Shown piece by piece: positions 1 to 4,309 of a stretch of 20,763 nucleotides of DNA. The notes under the pieces were generated by a model, which did not search any database, was not told the origin of the DNA, and saw only the letters and a program-made list of their open reading frames with translations. Source of the DNA: a virus; IMG/VR virus record IMGVR_UViG_3300006810_000520, positions 1 through 20,763 of that record. One strand, 5' to 3'. Both the position numbers and the translations under genes were made by a program. How positions within the stretch are numbered: the stretch's first letter is position 1; each line of letters starts with the position of its first letter.

Positions 1-161
1 AAACATTCCTCACCGACGAAGAAATCCTCCAGTTAGTTACAACTGGCATGGTTAAATTGACTGATGATCTTATTATCAGAATGTCAGAATCTTCCGAATC
101 TTATGAAGATTCTGATTGGTACAATGATCCTAACTGCGTGATGTCCCGCCATCATTATTAA
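1..161 (+). CDS. C-terminal end of an unidentified small acidic protein (5' partial)
   Basis: An open frame beginning at base 3 runs without interruption to a TAA at 159-161 and gives 52 residues; its start lies left of the window. The visible part begins TFLTDEEILQLVTTG and ends CVMSRHHY. It is acidic, with a Ser/Glu/Asp-rich middle (MSESSESYEDSDWY). The TDEEILQL start looks like a helix N-cap, as in many small phage proteins. I do not recognise the family. Coding is supported by the absence of stops, biased third positions and the immediate start of the repeat array after the stop. An ATG at codon 16 could be an internal start, but the frame is open upstream of it. Confidence 0.55.
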   Translation, partial: TFLTDEEILQLVTTGMVKLTDDLIIRMSESSESYEDSDWYNDPNCVMSRHHY

Positions 162-260
162 AATCTCGACGAGAATGCGCATGATTTAATCTAGTCGAGA
201 ACGCACACATAAATCTAGACTAGAATACGCACATCATTCTAATCTAGATACACACATACA
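162..260 (+). repeat. Array of four degenerate ~25-bp tandem repeats with palindromic cores
   Basis: Four copies start with AATCT at 162, 188, 212 and 241, spaced 26, 24 and 29 bp. Each has an 11-bp palindromic core followed by a purine/pyrimidine tail resembling ATGCGCAT or ACGCACAC. The cores are TCTCG-A-CGAGA (164-174), TCTAG-T-CGAGA (190-200) and TCTAG-A-CTAGA (214-224), with a decayed fourth (TCTAGATACAC, 243-253). Copies 1 and 3 differ at both arms in a compensating way, so the dyad is kept while the sequence changes. The array begins directly after a stop codon and ends about 10 bp before the next start. This could be a set of operator sites or small RNA hairpins; the function is unknown. 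Confidence 0.75.
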
Positions 261-270
261 AACAAAAACA

Positions 271-432
271 ATGAACAATCAAAAACAAATCAATTCAATT
301 GGTTTCACAATTACATATCAAACTCCATACAATAATTGTGAATGGAGAACACAATCATTCACCACAAAAGAAGAGGCAGAAAGAATGATTTCATTCTATC
401 AGTCTTGTGGTTCACCTGCTAAGTTTATCTGA
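271..432 (+). CDS. Small conserved-looking phage protein, unknown function (53 aa)
   Basis: ATG at 271 to TGA at 430-432 encodes 53 residues beginning MNNQKQINSIGFTITYQ. A probable beta-hairpin (GFTITYQT ... EWRTQSF) is followed by a helix (TKEEAERMISFY) and a closing SCGSPAKFI tail. The pattern of two strands, a helix that starts at a T-x-E-E-A cap and a Cys-Gly end is one I associate with small accessory proteins of T4-like cyanophages, but I cannot name a family. No strong Shine-Dalgarno sequence precedes it; the leader is A-rich. It lies immediately after the palindromic repeat array, so those sites may control it. The next gene starts 11 bp after its stop. Confidence 0.7.
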   Translation: MNNQKQINSIGFTITYQTPYNNCEWRTQSFTTKEEAERMISFYQSCGSPAKFI

Positions 433-569
433 GGAGAAAAACAATGTTCGGACGTTGGATTCACAAAGACGGCAAATCACGCCCTGATAAAAGATTTAAG
501 AACGTAAAGTCTCAGGCAAAGACTAACGGAGCAAAGAAGTCAGGAAGTACAAGAAAGAAGAAAAAGTAG
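431..569 (+). CDS. Very small, highly basic protein (41 aa), with its ribosome binding site
   Basis: ATG at 444 to TAG at 567-569 gives 41 residues, MFGRWIHKDG to the C-terminal RKKKK. A strong Shine-Dalgarno GAGGAG (431-436) sits 7 bp before the start, one of the best in the window, which argues for real translation. About 16 of 41 residues are Lys or Arg, there are no hydrophobic stretches, and the second half (VKSQAKTNGAKKSGSTRKKK) looks disordered. Such a protein could bind nucleic acid or neutralise DNA charge, but that is inference from charge alone. It is closely downstream of the 53-aa gene and the two are probably co-transcribed. A perfect hairpin starts 8 bp after the stop. The coding part is 444-569. 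Confidence 0.65.
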
Positions 570-576
570 TTCTTTA

Positions 577-606
577 TTCTTTATACTCACCACTGAGTAT
601 AAAGAA
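577..606. terminator. Perfect 12-bp inverted repeat, possible bidirectional terminator
   Basis: The arms TTCTTTATACTC (577-588) and GAGTATAAAGAA (595-606) are perfectly complementary around the 6-nt loop ACCACT. It starts 8 bp after the stop of the 41-aa gene, where a terminator is expected. The stem is AT-rich and no clean U-run follows on the + strand, so it may act as a 3'-end stabiliser or a protein site instead. The left arm is one copy of the CTTTATACTT-type motif repeated further right. Confidence 0.5.
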
Positions 607-611
607 TTACT

Positions 612-669
612 CAGGGTTGAATGTAAACTATCAGTCAGTGGTGTGGTTTATTCTTTACATTCATCCCTG
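612..669. repeat. 16-bp inverted repeat with a 26-nt loop
   Basis: The left arm CAGGGTTGAATGTAAA (612-627) pairs with TTTACATTCATCCCTG (654-669) at 15 of 16 positions; the single mismatch is at the sixth base pair. The loop is 628-653. It lies directly right of the 577-606 inverted repeat and is followed by TCTAATTCTTT. It could be a terminator-like stem or a recombination or protein-binding dyad; the sequence does not decide. Confidence 0.55.
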
Positions 670-758
670 TCTAATTCTTTATACTTAACGATTTCTATTT
701 GATCTTTATACTTTGCAATTCTGATTGATTCTTTATTCTTTATACTTTTATGTGTTGC

Positions 759-874
759 ATCGGGTCGCATGGGACTCGATAGATTCCGATTCTCTTAAGG
801 TTCTGGCGGTTGCACTGCTGGCGATCCATGCCAGAATGAGCGAAGCGAGGGGGGATCCCTCGCAACCACACCGC
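759..874 (+). ncRNA. Candidate structured RNA element (GC-rich cluster of stem-loops)
   Basis: Several helices can be drawn. First: ATCGGGTC (759-766) with GACTCGAT (773-780), eight pairs including one G-U, loop GCATGG. Second: TTCTGGC (801-807) with GCCAGAA (830-836), or alternatively CTGGC (818-822) with the same right arm. Third: GCGAGGG (845-851) with CCCTCGC (857-863). A longer-range pairing of GCGGTTGC (806-813) with GCAACC (862-867) and CCGC (871-874) is also possible. The element is much more GC-rich than its flanks and ends about 10 bp before the start of the gene at 885, so it could be a leader RNA of that gene. No known riboswitch was recognised. Confidence 0.35.
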
Positions 875-884
875 TAGACCTGCC

Positions 885-1121
885 ATGATGATCGCCCAAA
901 GCACAACTAACCCCCGCGAAATTGAGACGGTTGTTGAATACTATCGTCCCTCAGATCGCGGGTTTAATTATGTCATCCCTAACGCACAAGTTGTTAGTTT
1001 TGTCGTCGATTCTGATGAGTTCGATGAGATCGGGGATGAGGTTTTTGCAGAATTGGCAGAACATTTCTGCAAGATTAACGGTTTAGATTTCTTCCAAGTG
1101 TTCACATCTGACGCCTGGTAA
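885..1121 (+). CDS. Small acidic protein of unknown function (78 aa)
   Basis: Two consecutive ATG codons (885 and 888) open a 78-residue frame; there is no clear Shine-Dalgarno, so the start between them is not decided. The protein is acidic and ends DFFQVFTSDAW. A middle segment (VVSFVVDSDEFDEIGDEVF) looks like a beta strand followed by an acidic helix. I do not recognise a family. Codon use is richer in G and C (CGC, CCC, GAC, ATC) than in the structural genes to the right. The gene is followed by a GC hairpin at 1131-1151 and then the DUF6011-like gene, whose own downstream hairpin has the same flanks, so the two genes look like a paired cassette. The antisense frame at 968-1171 is a shadow. 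Confidence 0.65.
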   Translation: MMIAQSTTNPREIETVVEYYRPSDRGFNYVIPNAQVVSFVVDSDEFDEIGDEVFAELAEHFCKINGLDFFQVFTSDAW

Positions 1122-1130
1122 GTTACATTT

Positions 1131-1151
1131 AGGGGGAGCAATCCTCCCCCT
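1131..1151 (+). terminator. GC-rich stem-loop, likely 3'-end or attenuating terminator
   Basis: AGGGGGAG (1131-1138) and CTCCCCCT (1144-1151) form an 8-bp perfect stem with loop CAATC, 9 bp after the stop of the 78-aa gene. It is followed by ATTCTTCTC rather than a pure T run, so termination may be partial, leaving read-through into the gene at 1185. It is flanked on the left by the sequence TAAGTTACATTTA, shared with the second hairpin at 1615-1636. Confidence 0.7.
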
Positions 1152-1184
1152 ATTCTTCTCACAAACCACACCTAAGGTAAGCAC

Positions 1185-1604
1185 ATGCGCCATCCCATCA
1201 TCCGTCATTCTGACCGCCCCGTTTATAGTTTCGCAGGGATTGTTAATGCTATTGAAGAGGCACAGAATCGCGGTCTAAAGAGAATCACAATGCGCTTCAC
1301 TGATTTTATAGTTAAACCCTCCAAGTATCAGGGCAAGATGTATGTTTTCTCTCACGATAAAGAGGTAAATCAGTGGGGCACACTTAGCAACATTTACCTG
1401 GGTTGGATTACATCAACTGAGACTAACTTAGGTGAGGTTGATCTAATCAAACGGGTGCAATCAGTCGCCACTGATCCTTATGCTGCCGCTAAACTTTATG
1501 GGCAGAATACTGGCACCTGTTCGTGTTGCGCCCGTGAGTTAACCAATCCCCTCTCAATTGAGTTGGGCATAGGTCCTGTTTGTAGGGAAAAGTTCGGACT
1601 CTAA
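1185..1604 (+). CDS. Protein with C-terminal DUF6011-like zinc-binding domain (139 aa)
   Basis: ATG at 1185 is preceded by AAGG (1174-1177) at 7-bp spacing. The 139-residue product has an N-terminal part of unknown fold (residues 1-105). Its C-terminus, residues 110-139, carries Cys112-x2-Cys115, the motif CARELTNPLS and then GIGPVC with Cys133. This C..C.R.L..p.S...G.GP.C arrangement is the hallmark of the small DUF6011 domain seen in many phage and bacterial proteins. It presumably binds one metal ion, but its biological role is not established. The central YLGWITSTETNLG and the helix near DPYAAAKLYG resemble other phage proteins that carry this domain at the end. Codon use is GC-richer than the right part of the window, as in its left neighbour. 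A strong hairpin follows. Confidence 0.8.
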   Translation: MRHPIIRHSDRPVYSFAGIVNAIEEAQNRGLKRITMRFTDFIVKPSKYQGKMYVFSHDKEVNQWGTLSNIYLGWITSTETNLGEVDLIKRVQSVATDPYAAAKLYGQNTGTCSCCARELTNPLSIELGIGPVCREKFGL

Positions 1605-1614
1605 GTTACATTTA

Positions 1615-1636
1615 AGGGGTGGCAATCGCCGCCCCT
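1615..1636 (+). terminator. GC-rich stem-loop, likely terminator (second of a pair)
   Basis: AGGGGTGGC (1615-1623) pairs with GCCGCCCCT (1628-1636) around loop AATC; one of nine pairs is a G-U type. It follows the stop of the DUF6011-like gene by 10 bp and is followed by CTTTATACC. The left flank TAAGTTACATTTA and the G-GCAATC loop region match the hairpin at 1131-1151, although the stem sequences differ. Confidence 0.7.
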
Positions 1637-1680
1637 CTTTATACCTATCAGCAGTGCTTATCATTCGTTCGTTCGTGTTT

Positions 1681-1729
1681 GGCAGTCCTTATGGGTCGGG
1701 GGGGCGGCGCGGCGGTCCTCATGGGCGGT
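1681..1729 (+). repeat. Pair of ~18-bp direct repeats in a GC-rich block
   Basis: Consensus GGCRGTCCTYATGGG at 1681 and 1711, exactly 30 bp apart, separated by a block of G and C only apart from a single T. A shorter relative, CCATGGGTCCCCG, follows at about 1739. The block stands out strongly from the AT-rich surroundings. Function is unknown; the spacing of about three helical turns would fit a dyad of protein sites, which is inference. Confidence 0.5.
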
Positions 1730-1919
1730 TTTAAATGCCATGGGTCCCCGTAATCTATAAACGACCCAAATCGACCTTTAAATATAACACTCATAAAAAT
1801 TTACCGGCCCCAGAAATTCGAATCAAAAATCCCATGAGTATAAAAATTTTTTTGGGCCAAAAAATTACCTCAAAAAGTTTTATATACTATATAAAGTGAA
1901 AAAATGAAGCATCTAATAC

Positions 1920-2090
1920 ATGAAAAGAGGATCAAACAATAATACAGAGTATTTGCAAGTTGACCCCATCACAGGTGAATACTATGTTATAATACCTGAG
2001 TGGGTGGTAAACGACCTATGTTGGTATGAAGATACCGAAATCGAAATTGATATCGAGTCTAATGAATTAGTTTTAAAAGAAAAACAATGA
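1920..2090 (+). CDS. AbrB/MazE-like small DNA-binding-type protein (56 aa)
   Basis: ATG at 1920 to TGA at 2088-2090 encodes 56 residues. The body (EYYVIIPEWVVNDLCWYEDT, then EIEIDIESNELVLKE) matches the SpoVT/AbrB swapped-hairpin plan: a strand ending in an IP motif, a short helix (WVVNDL), a turn where AbrB proteins have L-G-W/L-x-x-G-D, a strand, then a final strand ending in a Leu-Lys-Glu tail. Proteins of this fold bind DNA as dimers and act as transition-state regulators or antitoxins. No toxin-like gene follows; instead the next gene overlaps by four bases (ATGA at 2087-2090), so translation is probably coupled. Upstream lies the near-palindrome TATATACTATATA. The fold call is from pattern only; a regulatory role is inferred. 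Confidence 0.65.
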   Translation: MKRGSNNNTEYLQVDPITGEYYVIIPEWVVNDLCWYEDTEIEIDIESNELVLKEKQ

Positions 2091-2269
2091 CAGAACAAAA
2101 ATGTTTTCACATTTATTTGAATGAAAAGTGTATGTTTCATTCACTCAATGAAACTGATTTTAATTTGATTTGGGATAAGATTCAAAACAATAGTTCTTTT
2201 GAAATCGAAGACTTTTCATATGAATCATTATCATATGTAAAGAATTCTCTGATCAATTCGTCATATTGA
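2087..2269 (+). CDS. Small phage protein of unknown function (60 aa)
   Basis: The ATG overlaps the stop of the AbrB-like gene (ATGA). The 60 residues begin MTEQKCFHIYLNEKCMFHSL. A beta-hairpin (CFHIYLNEKCMFHSL) leads into a helix (NETDFNLIWDKIQNN) and a tail rich in Ser and Tyr. The plan resembles the 58-aa protein at 3075: a Y-x-N-x-K turn followed by an S-x-L-x-E helix cap and an acidic helix. The two could be distant paralogues of a small family seen in T4-like cyanophages; the similarity is weak and from inspection only. The TGA stop (2267-2269) lies within the -35 box of the promoter for the next gene. Confidence 0.65.
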   Translation: MTEQKCFHIYLNEKCMFHSLNETDFNLIWDKIQNNSSFEIEDFSYESLSYVKNSLINSSY

Positions 2270-2294
2270 CACACATCTATATACATGGTATGAT
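2266..2294 (+). promoter_or_regulatory. Sigma-70-type promoter for the glycosyltransferase gene
   Basis: TTGACA (2266-2271) and TATGAT (2289-2294) are separated by exactly 17 bp: a perfect -35 hexamer and a 5/6 match to the -10. Expected transcription would start near 2301, about 16 bp before the ATG at 2317. This points to recognition by unmodified host RNA polymerase, as for early phage genes. The -35 box overlaps the stop codon of the upstream gene. Confidence 0.75.
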
Positions 2295-2316
2295 TCACTT
2301 GTAAATTATCTCTATT

Positions 2317-3069
2317 ATGGCTAAAGGATTTACTGTTAAAGCAAAAACGCCTGAAGTGGCACCTGAAGAATGGGACTTTAATCTCGCAAGAGAAATGATT
2401 AGAGGAAAGACAGTTGTATTTTGTCTTCCTGGAAGAGGGGTTTCTTATACCTTCCTAAAGAATTTTGTACAACTGTGTTTTGATCTGGTACAAAACGGAG
2501 CAAGTATCCAGATCTCGCAAGATTATTCGTCAATGGTAAATTTTGCAAGATGCAAATGTTTAGGGGCGAATGTACTGCGAGGACCTGATCAACTTCCGTG
2601 GGATGGAAAATTAAATTACGATTGGCAACTTTGGATTGATAGTGATATTGTTTTTAACACAGAAGCATTTTATAAACTGGTTCTGATGGACAAGGACATT
2701 GCTTCTGGATGGTACTGTACAGAAGATGGGAGAACAACTTCTGTTGCACACTGGTTAGAAGAAGGTGACTTCCGTAATAATGGTGGAGTCATGAATCACG
2801 AAACTCTTGAAAGCATCTCAAAGCGTCGCAAACCATTTACCGTGGACTATGCAGGATTTGGTTGGTTAATGATCAAGAAAGGAGTTTTCGAACATTCAGA
2901 AATGAAGTATCCTTGGTTTGCTCCAAAGATGCAAGTTTTTGAATCTGGTGAAGTTCAAGATATGTGTGGAGAAGATGTTTCATTCTGTCTCGATGCAATC
3001 TCAGCAGGATTTGAGATTTGGTGTGATCCTCGTGTTAGAGTTGGTCACGAAAAAACAAGAGTTATCTGA
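2317..3069 (+). CDS. Putative GT-A-fold glycosyltransferase (250 aa)
   Basis: The ATG at 2317 follows the sigma-70 promoter; the leader has little Shine-Dalgarno character. The 250-residue protein opens its core with KTVVFCLPGRGVSYTFLKN (from residue 31), a nucleotide-sugar-binding-like first strand and loop. It has a DxD-type metal motif, Asp108-Ser-Asp110, in LWIDSDIVF. Later come DYAGFGWLMIKKGVFE (177-192), a GED motif (218-220) before a helix, and a final VGHEK (242-246), as in family 2-like phage glycosyltransferases with a late acidic catalytic residue and a terminal GH. It would transfer a sugar from a nucleotide-sugar donor; the acceptor (host surface, phage DNA or a virion protein) cannot be read from the sequence. 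Length fits a minimal single-domain enzyme. The next gene starts 5 bp after the stop. Confidence 0.7.
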   Translation: MAKGFTVKAKTPEVAPEEWDFNLAREMIRGKTVVFCLPGRGVSYTFLKNFVQLCFDLVQNGASIQISQDYSSMVNFARCKCLGANVLRGPDQLPWDGKLNYDWQLWIDSDIVFNTEAFYKLVLMDKDIASGWYCTEDGRTTSVAHWLEEGDFRNNGGVMNHETLESISKRRKPFTVDYAGFGWLMIKKGVFEHSEMKYPWFAPKMQVFESGEVQDMCGEDVSFCLDAISAGFEIWCDPRVRVGHEKTRVI

Positions 3070-3074
3070 TAACA

Positions 3075-3251
3075 ATGACTCGTTCAAACGAAAGATATAA
3101 CGTCTATTACAACGGACGTAAAATTCATTCAGAACTTACGGAAGAAGAGTACTTCGACGTAATGGAAGATTTGGCACAAGAGTACTATAAAAATGGAACT
3201 CCTGATGCATCTGAACTACACATTGAAACTATTGTAATTAACGGAGATTAA
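3075..3251 (+). CDS. Small phage protein of unknown function (58 aa)
   Basis: ATG at 3075 to TAA at 3249-3251 gives 58 residues, beginning MTRSNERYNVYYNGRKIHSE. A hairpin (YNVYYNGRKIHSE) is followed by an acidic helix (TEEEYFDVMEDLAQEYYKNG) and a last strand (ELHIETIVING). This two-strand, helix, strand order resembles the 60-aa protein at 2087, suggesting a family that occurs twice here. It begins 5 bp after the glycosyltransferase stop and is probably in the same transcript. No known domain was recognised; confidence that it is a gene comes from tight packing, the clean frame and the family-like composition. Confidence 0.7.
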   Translation: MTRSNERYNVYYNGRKIHSELTEEEYFDVMEDLAQEYYKNGTPDASELHIETIVINGD

Positions 3252-3256
3252 GTATT

Positions 3257-3412
3257 ATGGCAGTTAAGTCTAAAGGTGGTTTGAACAAGCACAGTTCTTA
3301 TATTCCCGGTCCACCTAAGAAGTCTCGTCAAGGCGATGGTGGTGGAACTAAATACGCCGCATCTTCTCGTAATAAAGCGCGTAAAAAGTATCGCGGACAA
3401 GGTAAAGGATGA
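3257..3412 (+). CDS. Small basic Gly/Lys/Arg-rich phage protein (51 aa)
   Basis: ATG at 3257 to TGA at 3410-3412 encodes 51 residues with a GGAG Shine-Dalgarno at 3243-3246 inside the previous gene. The sequence is rich in Lys, Arg, Gly and Ser and has the pattern YIPGPPKKSRQGDGG, then TKYAASSRNKARKKYRGQGK. I associate proteins of this P-G-x-P-K-K-(S/T)-R-Q-G ... K-(R/K)-Y-R-G-Q-G-K type with T4-like cyanophage genomes, where they are listed as hypothetical. The charge and lack of hydrophobic core suggest a disordered nucleic-acid-binding peptide; that is inference. Its stop overlaps the next start by four bases (ATGA at 3409-3412), indicating translational coupling. Confidence 0.75.
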   Translation: MAVKSKGGLNKHSSYIPGPPKKSRQGDGGGTKYAASSRNKARKKYRGQGKG

Positions 3413-3879
3413 ATAAAACGATTGAAAATGACTTGAAAGTTTGGATAAACACGATTATCAAATCAAATCCAGACCTTTCAGGATTTTCAATCTGTCCATT
3501 TGCCAAGAACAATACCTATAAAATCATAGAAAGTTCTGTTCACGACATTCATCCTCTTAAAGAAGAGTTTGGTGTCGTGATTTTTGTTATAGAAGATGAT
3601 TTAGACCTTGATCTTGGTCGTCAAAAGATACAAGAACTTAATCAATCATACCCAGAATATAAGTTTTTTGATGATTTTAGAGATGAACCTAGTTTCATAA
3701 ATGGAATACAAACAAATAATGGCAAATATAATCTCATTTTATATCAAAATGCCAAATTTTTACAAAAAATGAGACTCATATTAGCAAAAACAGACTATTA
3801 TGATCATTGGGATGATGAATATTTGAAAATAATTCTTGAACAGGATTATGATTTAGTTCAAAAATCAAGAAATAAATAA
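3409..3879 (+). CDS. Protein with CPFA motif, DUF1415-like N-terminus (156 aa)
   Basis: The ATG overlaps the stop of the basic 51-aa gene. The product has 156 residues. Near its N-terminus, Trp12 in LKVWINTIIKSNP is followed by GFSICPFAKNN with Cys29-Pro-Phe-Ala32. This W-(about 16)-CPFA spacing resembles the start of the DUF1415 family, a group without an established biochemical role. The rest is not obviously similar: two strands (FGVVIFVIEDDLDLD, KYNLILYQNAKF), a helix (GRQKIQELNQSY), and an acidic C-terminus with YYDHWDDEYLKIILEQDY. It sits just before speD. A late-promoter-like AATAAATA overlaps its stop codon. Its own function is unknown and the family link is tentative. Confidence 0.65.
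   Translation: MNKTIENDLKVWINTIIKSNPDLSGFSICPFAKNNTYKIIESSVHDIHPLKEEFGVVIFVIEDDLDLDLGRQKIQELNQSYPEYKFFDDFRDEPSFINGIQTNNGKYNLILYQNAKFLQKMRLILAKTDYYDHWDDEYLKIILEQDYDLVQKSRNK
3871..3878 (+). promoter_or_regulatory. Late-promoter-like box upstream of speD
   Basis: AATAAATA fits the NATAAATA late consensus of T4-like cyanophages and overlaps the TAA of the upstream gene. The speD ATG at 3916 is 38 bp downstream, which would give a leader of about 30 nt. The match is to a short AT-rich motif, so a chance hit is possible. Confidence 0.5.
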
Positions 3880-3915
3880 ATTGTTTGGTATATTACTGAA
3901 TTGGAAAAGTTTTCA

Positions 3916-4242
3916 ATGGGAAATCACCTCTTGTTAGAGGTGTATGATGTAAATTTTAGTCTTTTAAATGAATCAATATCTCTTCAAAAAACTATGGAGA
4001 GGGGTATTGAACGTGCAGGAATGACAATTCTGAATATATTTTCTCATTGTTTTACTCCACAAGGATGTACCATTGTTATTACGCTCTCAGAAAGTCATGT
4101 TTCTTGTCATACGTGGCCCGAAAACGGATGTATTGCGATTGATGTATATACATGTGGGGGAGGAGATCCAAAATTAATCGCTTTAGAACTGTTAAAATAC
4201 TTAAATTCTGACAATTATTCACTAAGACAGGTCTATCGTTAA
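3916..4242 (+). CDS. speD: S-adenosylmethionine decarboxylase proenzyme (SpeD), 108 aa
   Basis: SpeD decarboxylates S-adenosylmethionine to supply the aminopropyl group for spermidine. The product is short, like the bacterial/archaeal class of about 110-130 residues. From the ATG at 3916 the sequence starts MGNHLLLEVYDV, the family's usual start; GGAAAAG (3903-3909) lies 6 bp upstream, so I prefer this to the in-frame TTG at 3901. The self-cleavage site is seen as SESHVS, with cleavage expected between Glu59 and Ser60 so that Ser60 becomes the pyruvoyl cofactor. His65 in CHTWPE and Cys80 in DVYTCGGGD match the catalytic proton donor and the processing residues of the Thermotoga enzyme. All key residues are present, so it should be active. 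speD is a recurring auxiliary metabolic gene in T4-like cyanophages, thought to support polyamine supply during infection. It precedes the baseplate genes. Confidence 0.95.
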   Translation: MGNHLLLEVYDVNFSLLNESISLQKTMERGIERAGMTILNIFSHCFTPQGCTIVITLSESHVSCHTWPENGCIAIDVYTCGGGDPKLIALELLKYLNSDNYSLRQVYR

Positions 4243-4282
4243 ATAATAATAGGGGAGATAGAAACCTCCCACCAAAAAAGTT

Positions 4283-4305
4283 CTGTTTTATTCATAAAAC
4301 AGGAG
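4283..4305 (+). promoter_or_regulatory. Stem-loop overlapping the ribosome binding site of the 83-aa gene
   Basis: CTGTTTTAT (4283-4291) and ATAAAACAG (4294-4302) are perfectly complementary with a very short loop (TC, so the top pairs must open). The Shine-Dalgarno AGGAG (4301-4305), 4 bp before the ATG at 4310, shares its first two bases with the right arm. The hairpin could hold or shield the ribosome binding site. An AGGGGAG...CTCCC stem-like segment lies just upstream (about 4251-4270) and may end the speD transcript. Confidence 0.5.
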
Positions 4306-4309
4306 CACT

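Larger units (their letters stand above)
570..884. other. Non-coding 315-bp region with repeats and hairpins
   Basis: No credible gene is visible. The left half (571-750) is T-rich and holds several copies of a TTCTTTATACTT-like motif (about 577, 676, 702 and 735), one inverted copy (595-606) and a related TTCTTTACATTC (651). It includes two large inverted repeats, 577-606 and 612-669. The right half (759-874) is GC-rich and contains at least three further stem-loops. I looked for tRNA features (a GGTTCGAATCC-like T arm, an acceptor pairing) and found none. Confidence 0.7.
1605..1919. other. Non-coding 315-bp region with GC-rich repeats and AT-rich promoter-like end
   Basis: After the hairpin (1615-1636) comes a TTCG triplicate (around 1669), then a G/C-rich block with a direct repeat: GGCAGTCCTTATGGG (1681-1695) and GGCGGTCCTCATGGG (1711-1725), 30 bp apart, flanking GGGGGGCGGCGCGGCGG. 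From about 1730 the composition switches abruptly to AT. The sequence ATAAAAATTT occurs twice (about 1794 and 1840), and the near-palindrome TATATACTATATA (1881-1893) lies 27 bp before the next start. I see no gene here. Confidence 0.65.

Noticed and set aside
162-260. CRISPR-like array
   Set aside because: The units are only about 25 bp with no distinct spacers; the variable parts are degenerate repeats themselves and no cas genes are present.
759-880. Possible tRNA gene
   Set aside because: No T-arm consensus, no acceptor pairing and no anticodon loop could be placed; the stems do not form a cloverleaf.
968-1171. 67-codon antisense frame over the 78-aa gene
   Set aside because: It starts beyond the terminator hairpin and mirrors the sense codons; no start signals are seen.
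1881-1893. TATACT as the -10 of a full sigma-70 promoter
   Set aside because: No -35 hexamer with suitable spacing was found; I kept only the dyad observation.
3901-3915. TTG start of speD at 3901
   Set aside because: The ATG at 3916 matches the family N-terminus and has GGAAAAG 6 bp upstream, while those bases would be coding if TTG were used.
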